Shown here piece by piece: positions 31,026 through 39,702 of a DNA stretch of 64,000 bases. The notes below the pieces were generated by a model. It was not told where the DNA came from and made no database searches. It saw nothing but the letters and a program-made list of their open reading frames with translations. Position 1 is the first letter of the stretch. Every line of letters begins with the position of its first letter. The stretch comes from Jonesia denitrificans DSM 20603. Lineage in GTDB: Bacteria; Actinomycetota; Actinomycetes; Actinomycetales; Cellulomonadaceae. Made by a program: the position numbers and the translations under genes. The stretch is taken from contig NC_013174.1 in NCBI RefSeq assembly GCF_000024065.1, positions 62,001-126,000 on the forward strand, in the 5' to 3' direction.

Positions 31026-32125
31026 CAGCCACCCAACGCCACACACGAGAAGCGCTCGCAGGTGTACGCGCCCAACCAGTGACGTCAGCGCTCCTGATCC
31101 TCATCGCAGCAATATCCTGCGCCCTCATCCAACTCACCACCGGCCGCACCGCCGGGGTCGAAGCGGACCTCCTCAACCAGATCGACGAGTCCACATCACG
31201 CATGATCGTGGTGCGTGCCCAACCCGATGCCGGGCTCACCATGGGGGTGCTCCCAGCCCTCCAAACAATCCACGAAATCGAGAGCGTGATGGTGCTTGGC
31301 CCTGCCACAGACATCCACAACACCGACCGTGGCCCCACATCACCAGTGATCGCCTCGCGCCCCATCCCCGCGCAACTGTGCGCAAGCTACGTGACCTGCC
31401 AAACAGGCACAGTCAGCAGTGCGCTTCTTGCTACTAAAGCAGCGCAACACACCCTCGGGGTGAGCCCCGGCATGGGGACGCTCACGGGGACAGATGGCAT
31501 CACCTACGGGGTTGGTGAAACGATCGCACTGCCCGCGCACCTCGCCGCCCTGGAACCGCTCGCGTTGACGCCAATTCACACCGACGACCTCGCCACACAA
31601 CCCGCCGCAATGATCATTGTGCTGGTGAAAAACAGCCACGAACTCGCCGCCGTCACCGCAACGCTCACCACCCTCATTGACGTACCCGACCCTACTAAAA
31701 TCAGCCTCGACACCGGCGCCTCCTACGCCGAGCTGCGCGCCGGAATCTCCGGGCAAGTCGGCACCTACGGGCACGGTCTCCTCGTGATGCTTCTGCTTGG
31801 AACGGGGGCAGTGATTGGTGCGATCGTGCTGGGTGTGGTGTTGCTGCGCCGCCGCGAATTTGGTCGCAGGCGCTCTCTCGGTGCCACCCGCACCTGGCTC
31901 ATCCGGTACGTCATCACGCAAGTAGTTGTGCTGGTCGCGGTGGGAGCGGTGATCGGCACAATTGCTGGGCTCGTTGTCCTCGCTGTGGAAAGCGCGCCGA
32001 TGCCCGCCCCCAGTTTTGTGCTCGCCGTCCTCACGTTGACGCTCAGCGCCGCCGCAGTGTTTGCGGTGTTACCCGCAGCGTATGCGGCCCGCCGTGACCC
32101 CGTCGCTGAGTTGCGCGTCCCGTAA
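31022..32125 (+). CDS. ABC transporter permease (FtsX/MacB type)
   Basis: 367 residues from ATG 31022, chosen for the ATGA overlap; the longer frame is a shadow of the ATPase. One N-terminal helix (VTSALLILIAAISCALIQL), a ~210-residue extracellular domain with a CASYVTCQ disulfide candidate, then three C-terminal helices (about 255-360) and the family ending ARRDPVAELRVP. This is the four-helix FtsX topology. With the adaptor and ATPase it forms a tripartite export pump. Confidence 0.88.
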   Translation: MTATQRHTREALAGVRAQPVTSALLILIAAISCALIQLTTGRTAGVEADLLNQIDESTSRMIVVRAQPDAGLTMGVLPALQTIHEIESVMVLGPATDIHNTDRGPTSPVIASRPIPAQLCASYVTCQTGTVSSALLATKAAQHTLGVSPGMGTLTGTDGITYGVGETIALPAHLAALEPLALTPIHTDDLATQPAAMIIVLVKNSHELAAVTATLTTLIDVPDPTKISLDTGASYAELRAGISGQVGTYGHGLLVMLLLGTGAVIGAIVLGVVLLRRREFGRRRSLGATRTWLIRYVITQVVVLVAVGAVIGTIAGLVVLAVESAPMPAPSFVLAVLTLTLSAAAVFAVLPAAYAARRDPVAELRVP

Positions 32126-32342
32126 TTGGGCACAGGGAGGTTACATGCTGCGGCGCAGCATTGGGCAAGACGGGCCCGTCAGGAAGAGTTCGCGTCTCGT
32201 TGCGGGGTCGTGAGTGTTTACGTTGTGTCCATGTGGGTGTTATGTGCCGGTGGGGTGTGGGTCATTACTGGGGGGTAGTTGTGGGGGTGCGTCAACCGCC
32301 GCCACGTGTGGACGCTTCGTGTGTAACCACCATGCCACTGTC

Positions 32343-32363
32343 GGCACACCGTCAGGGTGTGCC
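32343..32363. other. Short hairpin before a lipoprotein gene
   Basis: GGCACACC / GGTGTGCC arms with a five-base loop, 19 bases before the ATG at 32383. Too short of a T-tail for a terminator; may affect translation. The rest of 32126-32342 shows nothing recognisable. Confidence 0.35.
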
Positions 32364-32382
32364 GTGGATGAGGAGATGACCG

Positions 32383-32868
32383 ATGTTTGTGGGTTCCCGC
32401 CGTGATGTACGCCAGGTTTTGCCTGTGCGGCGTGTGTTTGTTGTTGGTGTTGTTGCGTTGTTGTGTGGCGTCGTGGGGTGTACGCCGGGCGCCCAGTCGG
32501 CGGGGTCGTCGGCTGGTGGGACGGTGGCGACGGTGACTCAGGCTGAGGACCCTGATGGGTTGGCTGGGTCGGGTATTGAGGGTGTGTTGGGGTCGTTCCA
32601 GGATGGCGATGTTGTGTATTTCTATGTGCTTGATGAGTTGGGTGTCAAGAATGGGCTGATTTTGCCGCATGATTTTGTGGCGAGTGCGGATGGCCGGTCC
32701 ATGATGCAGGGTGGTTCGGTTGTGGCGAATGTGGGGGAGAGCTATTTCTTCCCTGGTGGGTGGGCGTCTGGTCCGATGGCGTCGCTGTGGAACCCGGTCG
32801 AGGATGATTTCAAACCGTGGGTGGTGGGTACTCCAGAACCAGCGTTGGTGGACGTCACTGTGGGGTGA
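32383..32868 (+). CDS. Lipoprotein of unknown function
   Basis: 161 residues. Basic n-region, hydrophobic run and lipobox CGVVGC (Cys about residue 33), then a Ser/Gly linker and a compact domain of about 110 residues rich in Gly, Val and aromatic residues (GDVVYFYVLDELG, VGESYFFPGGW). ATG 32383 has GAGGAG eight bases upstream. It ends six bases before the end of the convergent MATE gene, with no terminator between. No family recognised. Confidence 0.65.
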   Translation: MFVGSRRDVRQVLPVRRVFVVGVVALLCGVVGCTPGAQSAGSSAGGTVATVTQAEDPDGLAGSGIEGVLGSFQDGDVVYFYVLDELGVKNGLILPHDFVASADGRSMMQGGSVVANVGESYFFPGGWASGPMASLWNPVEDDFKPWVVGTPEPALVDVTVG

Positions 32869-32874
32869 GGGTGG

Positions 32875-34443
32875 TTAGCAGTGCCGGGTGGCGTGGTCGT
32901 TGGTGTGTGCTGCCTGACGCTGGGTGTCATTGTGTGGGTGTGGTTCGGTGGTGTCGGGCGCGATGATGGTGACGGCGGTGTTTCGTTCTGATTGGGACAT
33001 GCCGAGTACGACGGGGGCGAGTCCACCTTCGGTGCTCATCGCCGGGTCGTGGCTGAGGTCTTCACAGGTGTTGTCACTGGTGGACTGCCGATGCGCGGGC
33101 TGGGTGGTCGTGTCTGCTGCGAGCCGTTTTTTGGCAGCTTTCCAGGCGGGGATGAGTAGGACCATGGCTCCGAACCAGGCCATGGGGTTACCCCAGACGA
33201 GACCGGTGAATCCGAAGAGTGCCCCAAGGACCAGTGCTGCGGAGACTCGCATGACGAGTTCAACGACTCCGGTCATGGTGGGGATGAAGGTGTAGCCGAG
33301 TCCTTGGAGCGCTCCGCGCAGGACGAGGAGGATGCCGAGCATGGCGTAGAGGGATCCGTTGGTGATGAGGAACCAGTGGGCCATGTCGACCACTGTGGTG
33401 GCACCTTCACCGACGAAAAGTCGGATGATGGGGACACCTGCGGCGATGAGGACGGTGGCGAGGATGGCGGATCCGGCGATGGAGAGCCAGAGCGCTTGTC
33501 GTACTCCTTGACGGATGCGTTCGTGGTGCCCGGCGCCGTAGTTTTGTGCGGTGTAGGTGGACACTCCGATGCCGAGGGAGACGAACAGGGCAACGGCGAG
33601 TCCGTCGACGCGGGTGGCTGTCGTGTAGGCGGCGACCGCGTCGGAGCCGAGGGTGTTGAGGCGCACTTGGATGGCGAGGGTGCCGATCGCGATGATGGAG
33701 GACTGGAAACCCATGGGCAGGCCCAGGCGCATGTGGTGGGCGAGTTCGGTGCGGGTGACCCGCCAGTCGTCGCGGTGGACGTGGAGTGCGGGCAGTGAAC
33801 GGCGCAGGTAGATGAGACACAGCAGGACGGAGATGATTTGGGAGATGACGGTCGCCAGTGCTGCGCCGCCGACGCCGTAGCCGAGCCAGGCAACGAACGC
33901 GAGGACGAGGACGATGTTGATGCCGCACGCGATGATGAGGAACACCAGGGGTGTTCGGGAGTCGCCGATGGCGCGGATGATCGCGGAGAGCAGGTTGAAG
34001 AACATGGTGGCACCGGCGCCGAGGAAGGAGATGACGGCGAAGGTGGTGGCTTCGTCGAGGAGTTCGGCGGGGGTTTGCAGCGCGATGAGCATGGGGCGTG
34101 CGATGAGGGGTGCCACGATGGTGAGCAGGAGGGACACCGCGGCGGAGAGGAGAACCCCGGCGGCCACGGAGCGGCGAACGCCGGTGGCATCGCCGGCTCC
34201 GAAGGCTTGGGCGGTGGGGATTGCGAACCCGGTGGTCATTCCCCAGGCGAACCCAAGGAGGAGGAAGAGTAGTGAGCCGGTAGCTCCGACAGCGGCGAGG
34301 GAGTTCACGCCGAGTGCGTTGCCCACAACCATGGCGTCGATGACGTGGTACAGCTGTTGCACAAAGTTCCCGATGAGTAGGGGAACAGTGAAGAAAAGGA
34401 TGACGCGCCAGGGGGTTCCAACGGTCAGGGTTTTGTGTGGCAT
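32875..34443 (-). CDS. MATE-family multidrug efflux pump
   Basis: 522 residues from ATG 34443 (CGGAG seven bases before); the longer frame to 34692 lies in leader sequence. Twelve membrane segments in two halves, opening TLTVGTPWRVILFFTVPLLIGNFVQQLYHVIDAMVVG, the family's signature start. A Na+- or H+-coupled drug/metabolite exporter. The C-terminal ~60 residues form a hydrophilic His/Thr/Pro-rich tail (HPHNDTQRQAAHTNDHATRH) not usual for the family. Confidence 0.9.
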   Translation of the reverse strand: MPHKTLTVGTPWRVILFFTVPLLIGNFVQQLYHVIDAMVVGNALGVNSLAAVGATGSLLFLLLGFAWGMTTGFAIPTAQAFGAGDATGVRRSVAAGVLLSAAVSLLLTIVAPLIARPMLIALQTPAELLDEATTFAVISFLGAGATMFFNLLSAIIRAIGDSRTPLVFLIIACGINIVLVLAFVAWLGYGVGGAALATVISQIISVLLCLIYLRRSLPALHVHRDDWRVTRTELAHHMRLGLPMGFQSSIIAIGTLAIQVRLNTLGSDAVAAYTTATRVDGLAVALFVSLGIGVSTYTAQNYGAGHHERIRQGVRQALWLSIAGSAILATVLIAAGVPIIRLFVGEGATTVVDMAHWFLITNGSLYAMLGILLVLRGALQGLGYTFIPTMTGVVELVMRVSAALVLGALFGFTGLVWGNPMAWFGAMVLLIPAWKAAKKRLAADTTTQPAHRQSTSDNTCEDLSHDPAMSTEGGLAPVVLGMSQSERNTAVTIIAPDTTEPHPHNDTQRQAAHTNDHATRHC

Positions 34444-34783
34444 GTCGAGCTCCGGATAGGACAAGCAAGGCGGTGTGGTGGTGCAGGACGATCGTGGACC
34501 CGGCCCCCTGGGTCGTTGGTGACCTCCCTTGTCACCGTGACGCCCGCGCTCGGGTGTGGTCAGCATGTGTGGGTGCGCATCCTTGTGGGTGGGGCACCCC
34601 CACCACTTACTGAATCGTATCGGTTCGATCGTACGCCCGTCCTGTCCCCCCATGTCCAGTGACTTTCTCAGTGATGTAGCACTCACAGCCAAAAAATGAC
34701 CAAAGCACGAAAAACACTTGGTGTTGCCTGACGTTACTTGACGGATTTCCGGTGGCCGTATCGGTCAGCGTTAAGGTATGACC
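34444..34783. other. Structured 340-base leader/intergenic region
   Basis: No gene seen. On the MATE (minus) strand it holds several stems: GTGGGG/CCCCAC (near 34592-34606), GGTGAC/GTCACC (about 34518-34536) and GGCCGGGTCC-type pairings near 34490-34502. Some efflux genes of this kind have riboswitches, but I could not match the sequence to a known class. The plus side carries the uracil-DNA glycosylase promoter (TTGACG at about 34738). Confidence 0.35.
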
Positions 34784-35476
34784 ATGGCAAAGACCCTCAC
34801 TGAACTGGCCGAAGATCACCTCATTGCCGCAGACTGGGCACAAGCGTTGGAACCGGTCGCCCCCACGATCGCTGCACTGGGTGAACGGTTGCGTAGTGAA
34901 GTCAGCGCCGGGCGTGGGTATCTACCGGCCGGGGACCATGTGTTACGGGCGTTTCAACGCCCACTCAACGATGTGCGGGTCCTCATTGTGGGGCAAGACC
35001 CCTACCCCACGCCGGGGCACCCCATTGGGTTGTCGTTCGCCGTTGACAAACGGGTGCGGCCCATTCCACGCAGTTTGGCGAACATGTACCGAGAATTGCA
35101 CGACGACCTGGGGTTCCCGCCCGCAGAGCACGGCGATCTATCCTCCTGGGCGGATCAGGGAGTCATGCTGCTCAACCGCGTCTTGACCGTGCAACCAGGG
35201 AAACCCGCCTCCCACCGCGGGTGGGGGTGGGAGGCAGTCACAGAACATGCCATCACAACGTTGGTCGCCCGCAACCGTCCCCTCGTCGCCGTGCTCTGGG
35301 GTCGAGATGCTGCGAACCTGAAACCCCTGCTTGGCTCCACCCCCACCGTCGTGTCACCGCACCCTTCACCGTTGTCCGCTCACCGTGGGTTCTTCGGGTC
35401 GCGGCCATTTTCTCAGGTGAATGCACTGTTACAGGAGATGGGGGCAGAACCAGTGAACTGGCAGGTGGCGCCATAA
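34784..35476 (+). CDS. ung: Uracil-DNA glycosylase, family 1
   Basis: 230 residues from ATG 34784 (AAGG seven bases upstream; ATG 34778 is too close to it). Removes uracil from DNA. Catalytic water-activating Asp in [17 protein letters not shown], uracil-binding Asn in LLNRVLTVQ, and the C-terminal [17 protein letters not shown] with the catalytic His. Full length for the family. Confidence 0.95.
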   Translation: MAKTLTELAEDHLIAADWAQALEPVAPTIAALGERLRSEVSAGRGYLPAGDHVLRAFQRPLNDVRVLIVGQDPYPTPGHPIGLSFAVDKRVRPIPRSLANMYRELHDDLGFPPAEHGDLSSWADQGVMLLNRVLTVQPGKPASHRGWGWEAVTEHAITTLVARNRPLVAVLWGRDAANLKPLLGSTPTVVSPHPSPLSAHRGFFGSRPFSQVNALLQEMGAEPVNWQVAP

Positions 35477-35618
35477 TCAGTGGGGCGGGTCACCTGTGGG
35501 GTGGTCAGGTCAACGGTGACCGCCGTTGCCTGATTGACCCCGTAATCCCAGGTGTAGTCCATCTCACCGGTCAGGCGGATCTTGCCACACGTGGGGTGGG
35601 CGCACTACTGTCGTGACC

Positions 35619-35706
35619 AGCACGGGAGTCCAGTGAGCTGGGCTGAGAGGGAGTAATCAAACTTCGACCGTAGAACCTGATCTGGGTCATTCCAGCGAAG
35701 GAAGCG
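35619..35706 (+). ncRNA. TPP riboswitch (THI element)
   Basis: Contains the conserved CTGAGAGGG (35643-35651), then ACCGTAGAACCTGATCTGGGTCATTCCAGCGAAGGAAG (thi-box core, in blocks from 35667 to 35704). The 5' GGGAGTCC and 3' GGAAGCG parts close the P1/P3 architecture. Lies about 115 bases before the ykoF start. Downstream stems (GTGCG/CGCAC near 35716-35731, CCGCA/TGCGG near 35751-35764) may form the expression platform. Thiamine pyrophosphate should lower expression of the whole transporter operon. Confidence 0.93.
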
Positions 35707-35822
35707 AATTGAGATGTGCGTGTGAGCGCACACCCAAGCTGCCCGCCGCACCCGCATTTGCGGGTCGGTTGCCGTGGTGGGTGGGGAACTCCTTTCCGTG
35801 CGATGACAGGGAAAGGAAGATA

Positions 35823-36506
35823 ATGACGATCACGCACTCAGAAACTGACGTGTTCACACAGGACCCACTCCGGTTTGGGGTGGGGGCCCGTGTCACGATT
35901 TCCGTGATGACGGACAACTACGTTGAGGTGATCCTCAACGCCCTCGATGCGGTTGACCCTGGTGGACTGTCCCTGGCTACTGGGGATGTATCCACGTGGG
36001 TGGGAGGGCATGAACATGATGTCCTGGCGTATCTGACTGCAGTCACACGGGAGATTGCTGCCACTGGGCATCACGCATCGGTCAGCATCCACTTGTCGCG
36101 CGGGTGCCCTGGTGAGGTGGCGTGTGCGCTGCCTGGTGGGGCTGGTCCGCGTGTTGTGACCGCGCCTCAAGGGGAAGTCACCGGGTTGTGGGCGGCTGCC
36201 GAGTGGGCGTTGTACCCGCTTGGTACAACGACGAGCACGGCCACAGATGATGCTGGGCGCGCGGTGGAGCCTGAGCACATGACTGCGATTTATGCGGCCA
36301 TTGAATCGACCCGTGCCGCTGGACTGTACCGGGGGTCGGAACACTACGTCACGCGTCTTGAAGGTGACCTCGGGCTGATACTTGGGCACGTCACAGCGGC
36401 GTGGGTGGCGGTGGGTGCAAGTGTCCAACACGTGACCAGTCACCTGACGTTGTCCCTCAACAGCCCCAGCCACGCATCGGCCACTTCCTTGGGAGACCAC
36501 TCATGA
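35823..36506 (+). CDS. ykoF: YkoF-family thiamine/HMP-binding protein
   Basis: 227 residues from ATG 35823 (GGAAAGGAAG before it). Two ferredoxin-like repeats (first about 17-95, FGVGARVTISVMTDNYVEVI; second from about 125, LWAAAEWALYPLG, and VEPEHMTAIYAAI) match the YkoF fold. B. subtilis YkoF binds thiamine and its pyrimidine part. First gene of a four-gene overlapped operon under the TPP riboswitch. Stop overlaps the ykoE start. Confidence 0.85.
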   Translation: MTITHSETDVFTQDPLRFGVGARVTISVMTDNYVEVILNALDAVDPGGLSLATGDVSTWVGGHEHDVLAYLTAVTREIAATGHHASVSIHLSRGCPGEVACALPGGAGPRVVTAPQGEVTGLWAAAEWALYPLGTTTSTATDDAGRAVEPEHMTAIYAAIESTRAAGLYRGSEHYVTRLEGDLGLILGHVTAAWVAVGASVQHVTSHLTLSLNSPSHASATSLGDHS

Positions 36507-37201
36507 GCGCACACACGGCGAACCAAAATAACTCCTCCGATCCTGCGACCGCACCGACATCAGCTGACTCTGTAGCGGCTGCATCCGTGCCTGCCCCTGC
36601 GTCACCGGCTGCATCTGCTCGCCGGGCACGCCCCATTTTTCAGATGCGTGACATCGTTCTCATGGTGACCCTCGCCGTGGTTTTTGGGTTCCTGTACTGG
36701 GTTCTGGTTCAGGCGTGGAATGTGTTAACCATCGCGATGGGACCTGCCGGTGACTTGTCCCAACACCTGTTGTTCGGTGGGTGGTTGATTGTTGCCCCTA
36801 TTGCGTTGGCTATTATCCGTCGCCCTGGGGTGGGGATCATCGCGGAGATGGTGGCTGCAGCGATTGAAGTCTTTTTCTTGGGGTCACCTATTGGCCCGAC
36901 CTTGTTGATTGCGGCGTTCTTGCAAGGGTTTGGCAGTGAAGCTGCGTTCGCGATAACCCGCTACCGCCGGTTTACGTGGGGTGTGTATGCGGTGTCTGGG
37001 TTGTTGGGTGCGGCGATTGTGTTCTTCTATTCGGCGTTTCGCTCTGGGTGGTTTGGGCAGGATATTTTCTGGTTGCGCTTCGCTATTCAGTGCGGGTCTG
37101 GGGTCATCCTTGGTGGGTTGTTGGCCAAGGTGATTGTTGATGCTCTTGTGCGCACCGGGGTGCTGAACAATTACGCCATTGTGCGTGAGGCAGCGGTATG
37201 A
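36503..37201 (+). CDS. ykoE: ECF transporter substrate-binding component (YkoE)
   Basis: 232 residues from ATG 36503 (GGGAGACC before it). A ~45-residue Ala/Ser-rich cytoplasmic start, then five or six membrane helices beginning QMRDIVLMVTLAVVFGFLYWVL; the central FFLGSPIGPTLLIAAFLQG is typical of YkoE. The S-component captures thiamine or hydroxymethylpyrimidine for the ATPases encoded next. Overlaps both neighbours by four bases. Confidence 0.9.
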   Translation: MSAHTANQNNSSDPATAPTSADSVAAASVPAPASPAASARRARPIFQMRDIVLMVTLAVVFGFLYWVLVQAWNVLTIAMGPAGDLSQHLLFGGWLIVAPIALAIIRRPGVGIIAEMVAAAIEVFFLGSPIGPTLLIAAFLQGFGSEAAFAITRYRRFTWGVYAVSGLLGAAIVFFYSAFRSGWFGQDIFWLRFAIQCGSGVILGGLLAKVIVDALVRTGVLNNYAIVREAAV

Positions 37202-38922
37202 CCTCGCTTGACGATGCGCGTGTTGGCTCCCAGCACCACACGACGGGGGTTGTTCACCTACAAGATGTGAGGGTGACGTTCCCTGGTGGGGGAACCACCG
37301 GCCCGGTGTCGTTCACGGTTGAACCGGGGGAGAGGGTCCTCATCATGGGGCCATCTGGTGGGGGAAAGTCCACTGTTGTGCACCGTGTGATCGGGGCGAT
37401 TCCGCACGCTATTCACGCAACAGCCCACGGGCACGTGTGTGTGGCGGGTCGTGACATGGCCGATCAGGAGCCGAGCGATATTGCGGGCATTGCAGCTGTT
37501 GTGGGGCAGGACCCGTGGGCAAGCGTGTGTTTCACGCGTGTAGAAGACGACATCGCGTTCCCGCTGGAAAACGCAGCCGTCCCACCCCAGCAGATTGGTG
37601 AGCGGGTGCGCGCCGCCGCCGCTCTTGCTGGGGTGGGTCACCTCCTTGGTCGTGCGACCAGTCAACTGTCTGGCGGGGAGTTGCAGCGGGTGGCGTTGGC
37701 TGTGGCACTTGTGTCAACGCCGCAGGTGATTGTGTTGGATGAACCAACGTCGATGCTTGACCATCACGGTATCGCTGATGTCACCAGGGCGATCGACCAT
37801 GTCCAGGAGCACACGGGTGCGGCGGTCATCATGGTGGAGCACCGGGTCGATGACATTGCTACAACGTCCGGGAGTGGGGCGTTGCCAGACCGGTGGATTG
37901 TGCTTGATGAGCACGGTGCTATCCAATGGGATGGGAAGGCGGGGGACATTGGCGCACCAACCGCTGCGATGCTCCTTGCCCAGGGGTGTTGGCTGCCCAC
38001 TGATGTGGAATTGTTGGCGCTCTTTGGCTATCACGGTGGGATCAGTAACCCGGCTGTTCAACGTGGCATTCGTGCTGCCGCGGAGGTGACCGTCACCCCT
38101 GTGGTGGGTGTCGCCCCTGACCAGCCTCGCACCGCTCTCCTGGCTGAGAACCTTAGTGTGGCACCGCCACCGCGACACCGGTCAACACCACGCACACCTG
38201 TGCTTGCTGACATCAACCTTGCTTTCTCCACGGGGGAACTCACTGCCATTGTTGGCACCAATGGCACCGGGAAAACCACACTGTTGCGCACGCTCGCGGG
38301 AGTGGAGACCCCGGTGTCGGGGGTGGTGCGTGGGCCACGCGGCGGGTTGGTGTGCCAGAACCCGGAACACCAGTTCATGGCACATTCAGTGCGGGCAGAA
38401 GTGGGGTACCAGCAGCCCGTGGGCTGCGAGGCGCGGGTCGAGGAGTTGTTGGCGCAGTTCGAGTTAACCGATGTGGCTGACCGGTCCCCGTTTTCGTTGT
38501 CAGGCGGGCAAAAACGGCGGTTGTCACTCGCGGCGATGCTGGCCCACGATCACCCGTTTTTGTGTGCGGATGAACCCACGTTTGGGTTGGATCGGCGCGG
38601 TGTGAGCACGGTGTTGGGGTCGTTGCGTGACCATGCGGCGTCCGGGCACGGGGTGGTGTGGTCGTGCCATGACATGAGGGCGGTAGCAGTGTTCGCTGAC
38701 CGGGTTGTGGCTGTAACCAAAGGACGTGTTCTCAGTGACCTGACCCCGTGGGAGTTCTTCTCCGATGCGGCGCTTGTTGCCGTGGCTGGCCTTGCTGTTC
38801 CACCGTTGGTGGGGTGGGCTGCCAGTGCGGCTGGGTGCGCTGAGGAGTTCCGGCACCTGCTGGGAACGGTCGATGCGCTGGCGCGCACCCGGGCACACGA
38901 CAGCGTGGAGGTGGCGGTGTGA
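37198..38922 (+). CDS. ykoD: ECF transporter double ATPase (YkoD)
   Basis: 574 residues, two fused ABC domains. First: Walker A MGPSGGGKST, signature LSGGELQRVAL, Walker B VIVLDEPTSMLD. Second (from about residue 320): Walker A VGTNGTGKTT, signature LSGGQKRRLSL, Walker B FLCADEPTFGLD. Powers uptake through YkoE and YkoC. The ATG overlaps the ykoE stop, and its stop overlaps ykoC. Confidence 0.93.
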   Translation: MTSLDDARVGSQHHTTGVVHLQDVRVTFPGGGTTGPVSFTVEPGERVLIMGPSGGGKSTVVHRVIGAIPHAIHATAHGHVCVAGRDMADQEPSDIAGIAAVVGQDPWASVCFTRVEDDIAFPLENAAVPPQQIGERVRAAAALAGVGHLLGRATSQLSGGELQRVALAVALVSTPQVIVLDEPTSMLDHHGIADVTRAIDHVQEHTGAAVIMVEHRVDDIATTSGSGALPDRWIVLDEHGAIQWDGKAGDIGAPTAAMLLAQGCWLPTDVELLALFGYHGGISNPAVQRGIRAAAEVTVTPVVGVAPDQPRTALLAENLSVAPPPRHRSTPRTPVLADINLAFSTGELTAIVGTNGTGKTTLLRTLAGVETPVSGVVRGPRGGLVCQNPEHQFMAHSVRAEVGYQQPVGCEARVEELLAQFELTDVADRSPFSLSGGQKRRLSLAAMLAHDHPFLCADEPTFGLDRRGVSTVLGSLRDHAASGHGVVWSCHDMRAVAVFADRVVAVTKGRVLSDLTPWEFFSDAALVAVAGLAVPPLVGWAASAAGCAEEFRHLLGTVDALARTRAHDSVEVAV

Positions 38923-39695
38923 CTGCTCTTCAAGGCGCATCGTCTGTGTGGTTACAGGAACGGAACCCGACGGTGAAAGTCGTTGTGGTGACCCTGCTCT
39001 CCCTTGTTGTCATGTTCCTGACCGACCCGGTCACAGTGAGCGTGGTCCTCGCTGTGACACTGGGGGTCGTCACCTGGGGAGGTGGCGTGCCGATGCGCAC
39101 ACTCGCCATCGTGCTGCTGCCGTTTGTTGGGTTCGGTGTGGGAGTGTTCATCGTCAACGCCGTGACCCGACCAGGGGAGGTCATCCTCACCTGTGGAACA
39201 CTCACCGCAACCCGTGAAGGGGTACACATGGGGGTGGCACTGGCGTTGCGTACCCTCATCATTGGTGCGCTGACCGTGGCATTCCTTGCCTCCACCCCAC
39301 CACGAGACCTGATGGTGTCACTGCAACAACACGCACGACTGTCACCACGCTTCGCAGCGGCACTGATGGCAGGGCACCGAATCCTTGACTCCATGCCCCA
39401 CCACTGGTCCACGATCCGTGCTGCTCACGCTGTGCGGGCACCGCGCAACCGGGCCGGGAAACCGCGATTCACCATCACAGACTTCGGTCGGTGCGCATTC
39501 GCACTGCTGGTCACCTCAATCAGGTCCTCAGAACGAGTCGCCCTCGCCCTGGAGGTACGCGGACTGACAACCGGGAAACGCACCGTGTGGAAACCTGTCG
39601 CCCTCACCCGCACCGACGTGGCATTCGCGATCACCACACTCCTGGGGTGCGCGGTCATCATCATTGTGGGAACAACCGTGTCCCACTTGCTCTAA
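38919..39695 (+). CDS. ykoC: ECF transporter transmembrane T-component (YkoC)
   Basis: 258 residues. GTG start overlaps the ykoD stop. Five to six hydrophobic segments starting VVVVTLLSLVVMFLTDPV; the coupling region includes MAGHRILDSMPHHWSTIRAAHAVRAPR, holding the two Ala-Arg-type coupling motifs (RAAHAVRAPR and ALEVRGLTTGKR) of CbiQ/EcfT proteins. Last gene of the thiamine operon, convergent with the MFS gene. Confidence 0.9.
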   Translation: MTALQGASSVWLQERNPTVKVVVVTLLSLVVMFLTDPVTVSVVLAVTLGVVTWGGGVPMRTLAIVLLPFVGFGVGVFIVNAVTRPGEVILTCGTLTATREGVHMGVALALRTLIIGALTVAFLASTPPRDLMVSLQQHARLSPRFAAALMAGHRILDSMPHHWSTIRAAHAVRAPRNRAGKPRFTITDFGRCAFALLVTSIRSSERVALALEVRGLTTGKRTVWKPVALTRTDVAFAITTLLGCAVIIIVGTTVSHLL

Positions 39696-39702
39696 CCGCC
39701 CA

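Noticed and set aside
33304-34468. Several long frames opposite and within the MATE gene
   Set aside because: They are low-complexity shadows (Ser/Pro/Arg-rich or Gly/Asp/Glu-rich) of a clear MATE protein.
35413-35562. Minus-strand frame MDYTWDYGVNQATAVTVDL... between ung and the TPP riboswitch, with coding-like third positions
   Set aside because: It overlaps the 3' end of ung, has no ribosome site or known family, and the GC-rich third positions can arise antisense to ung; at most a tiny remnant.
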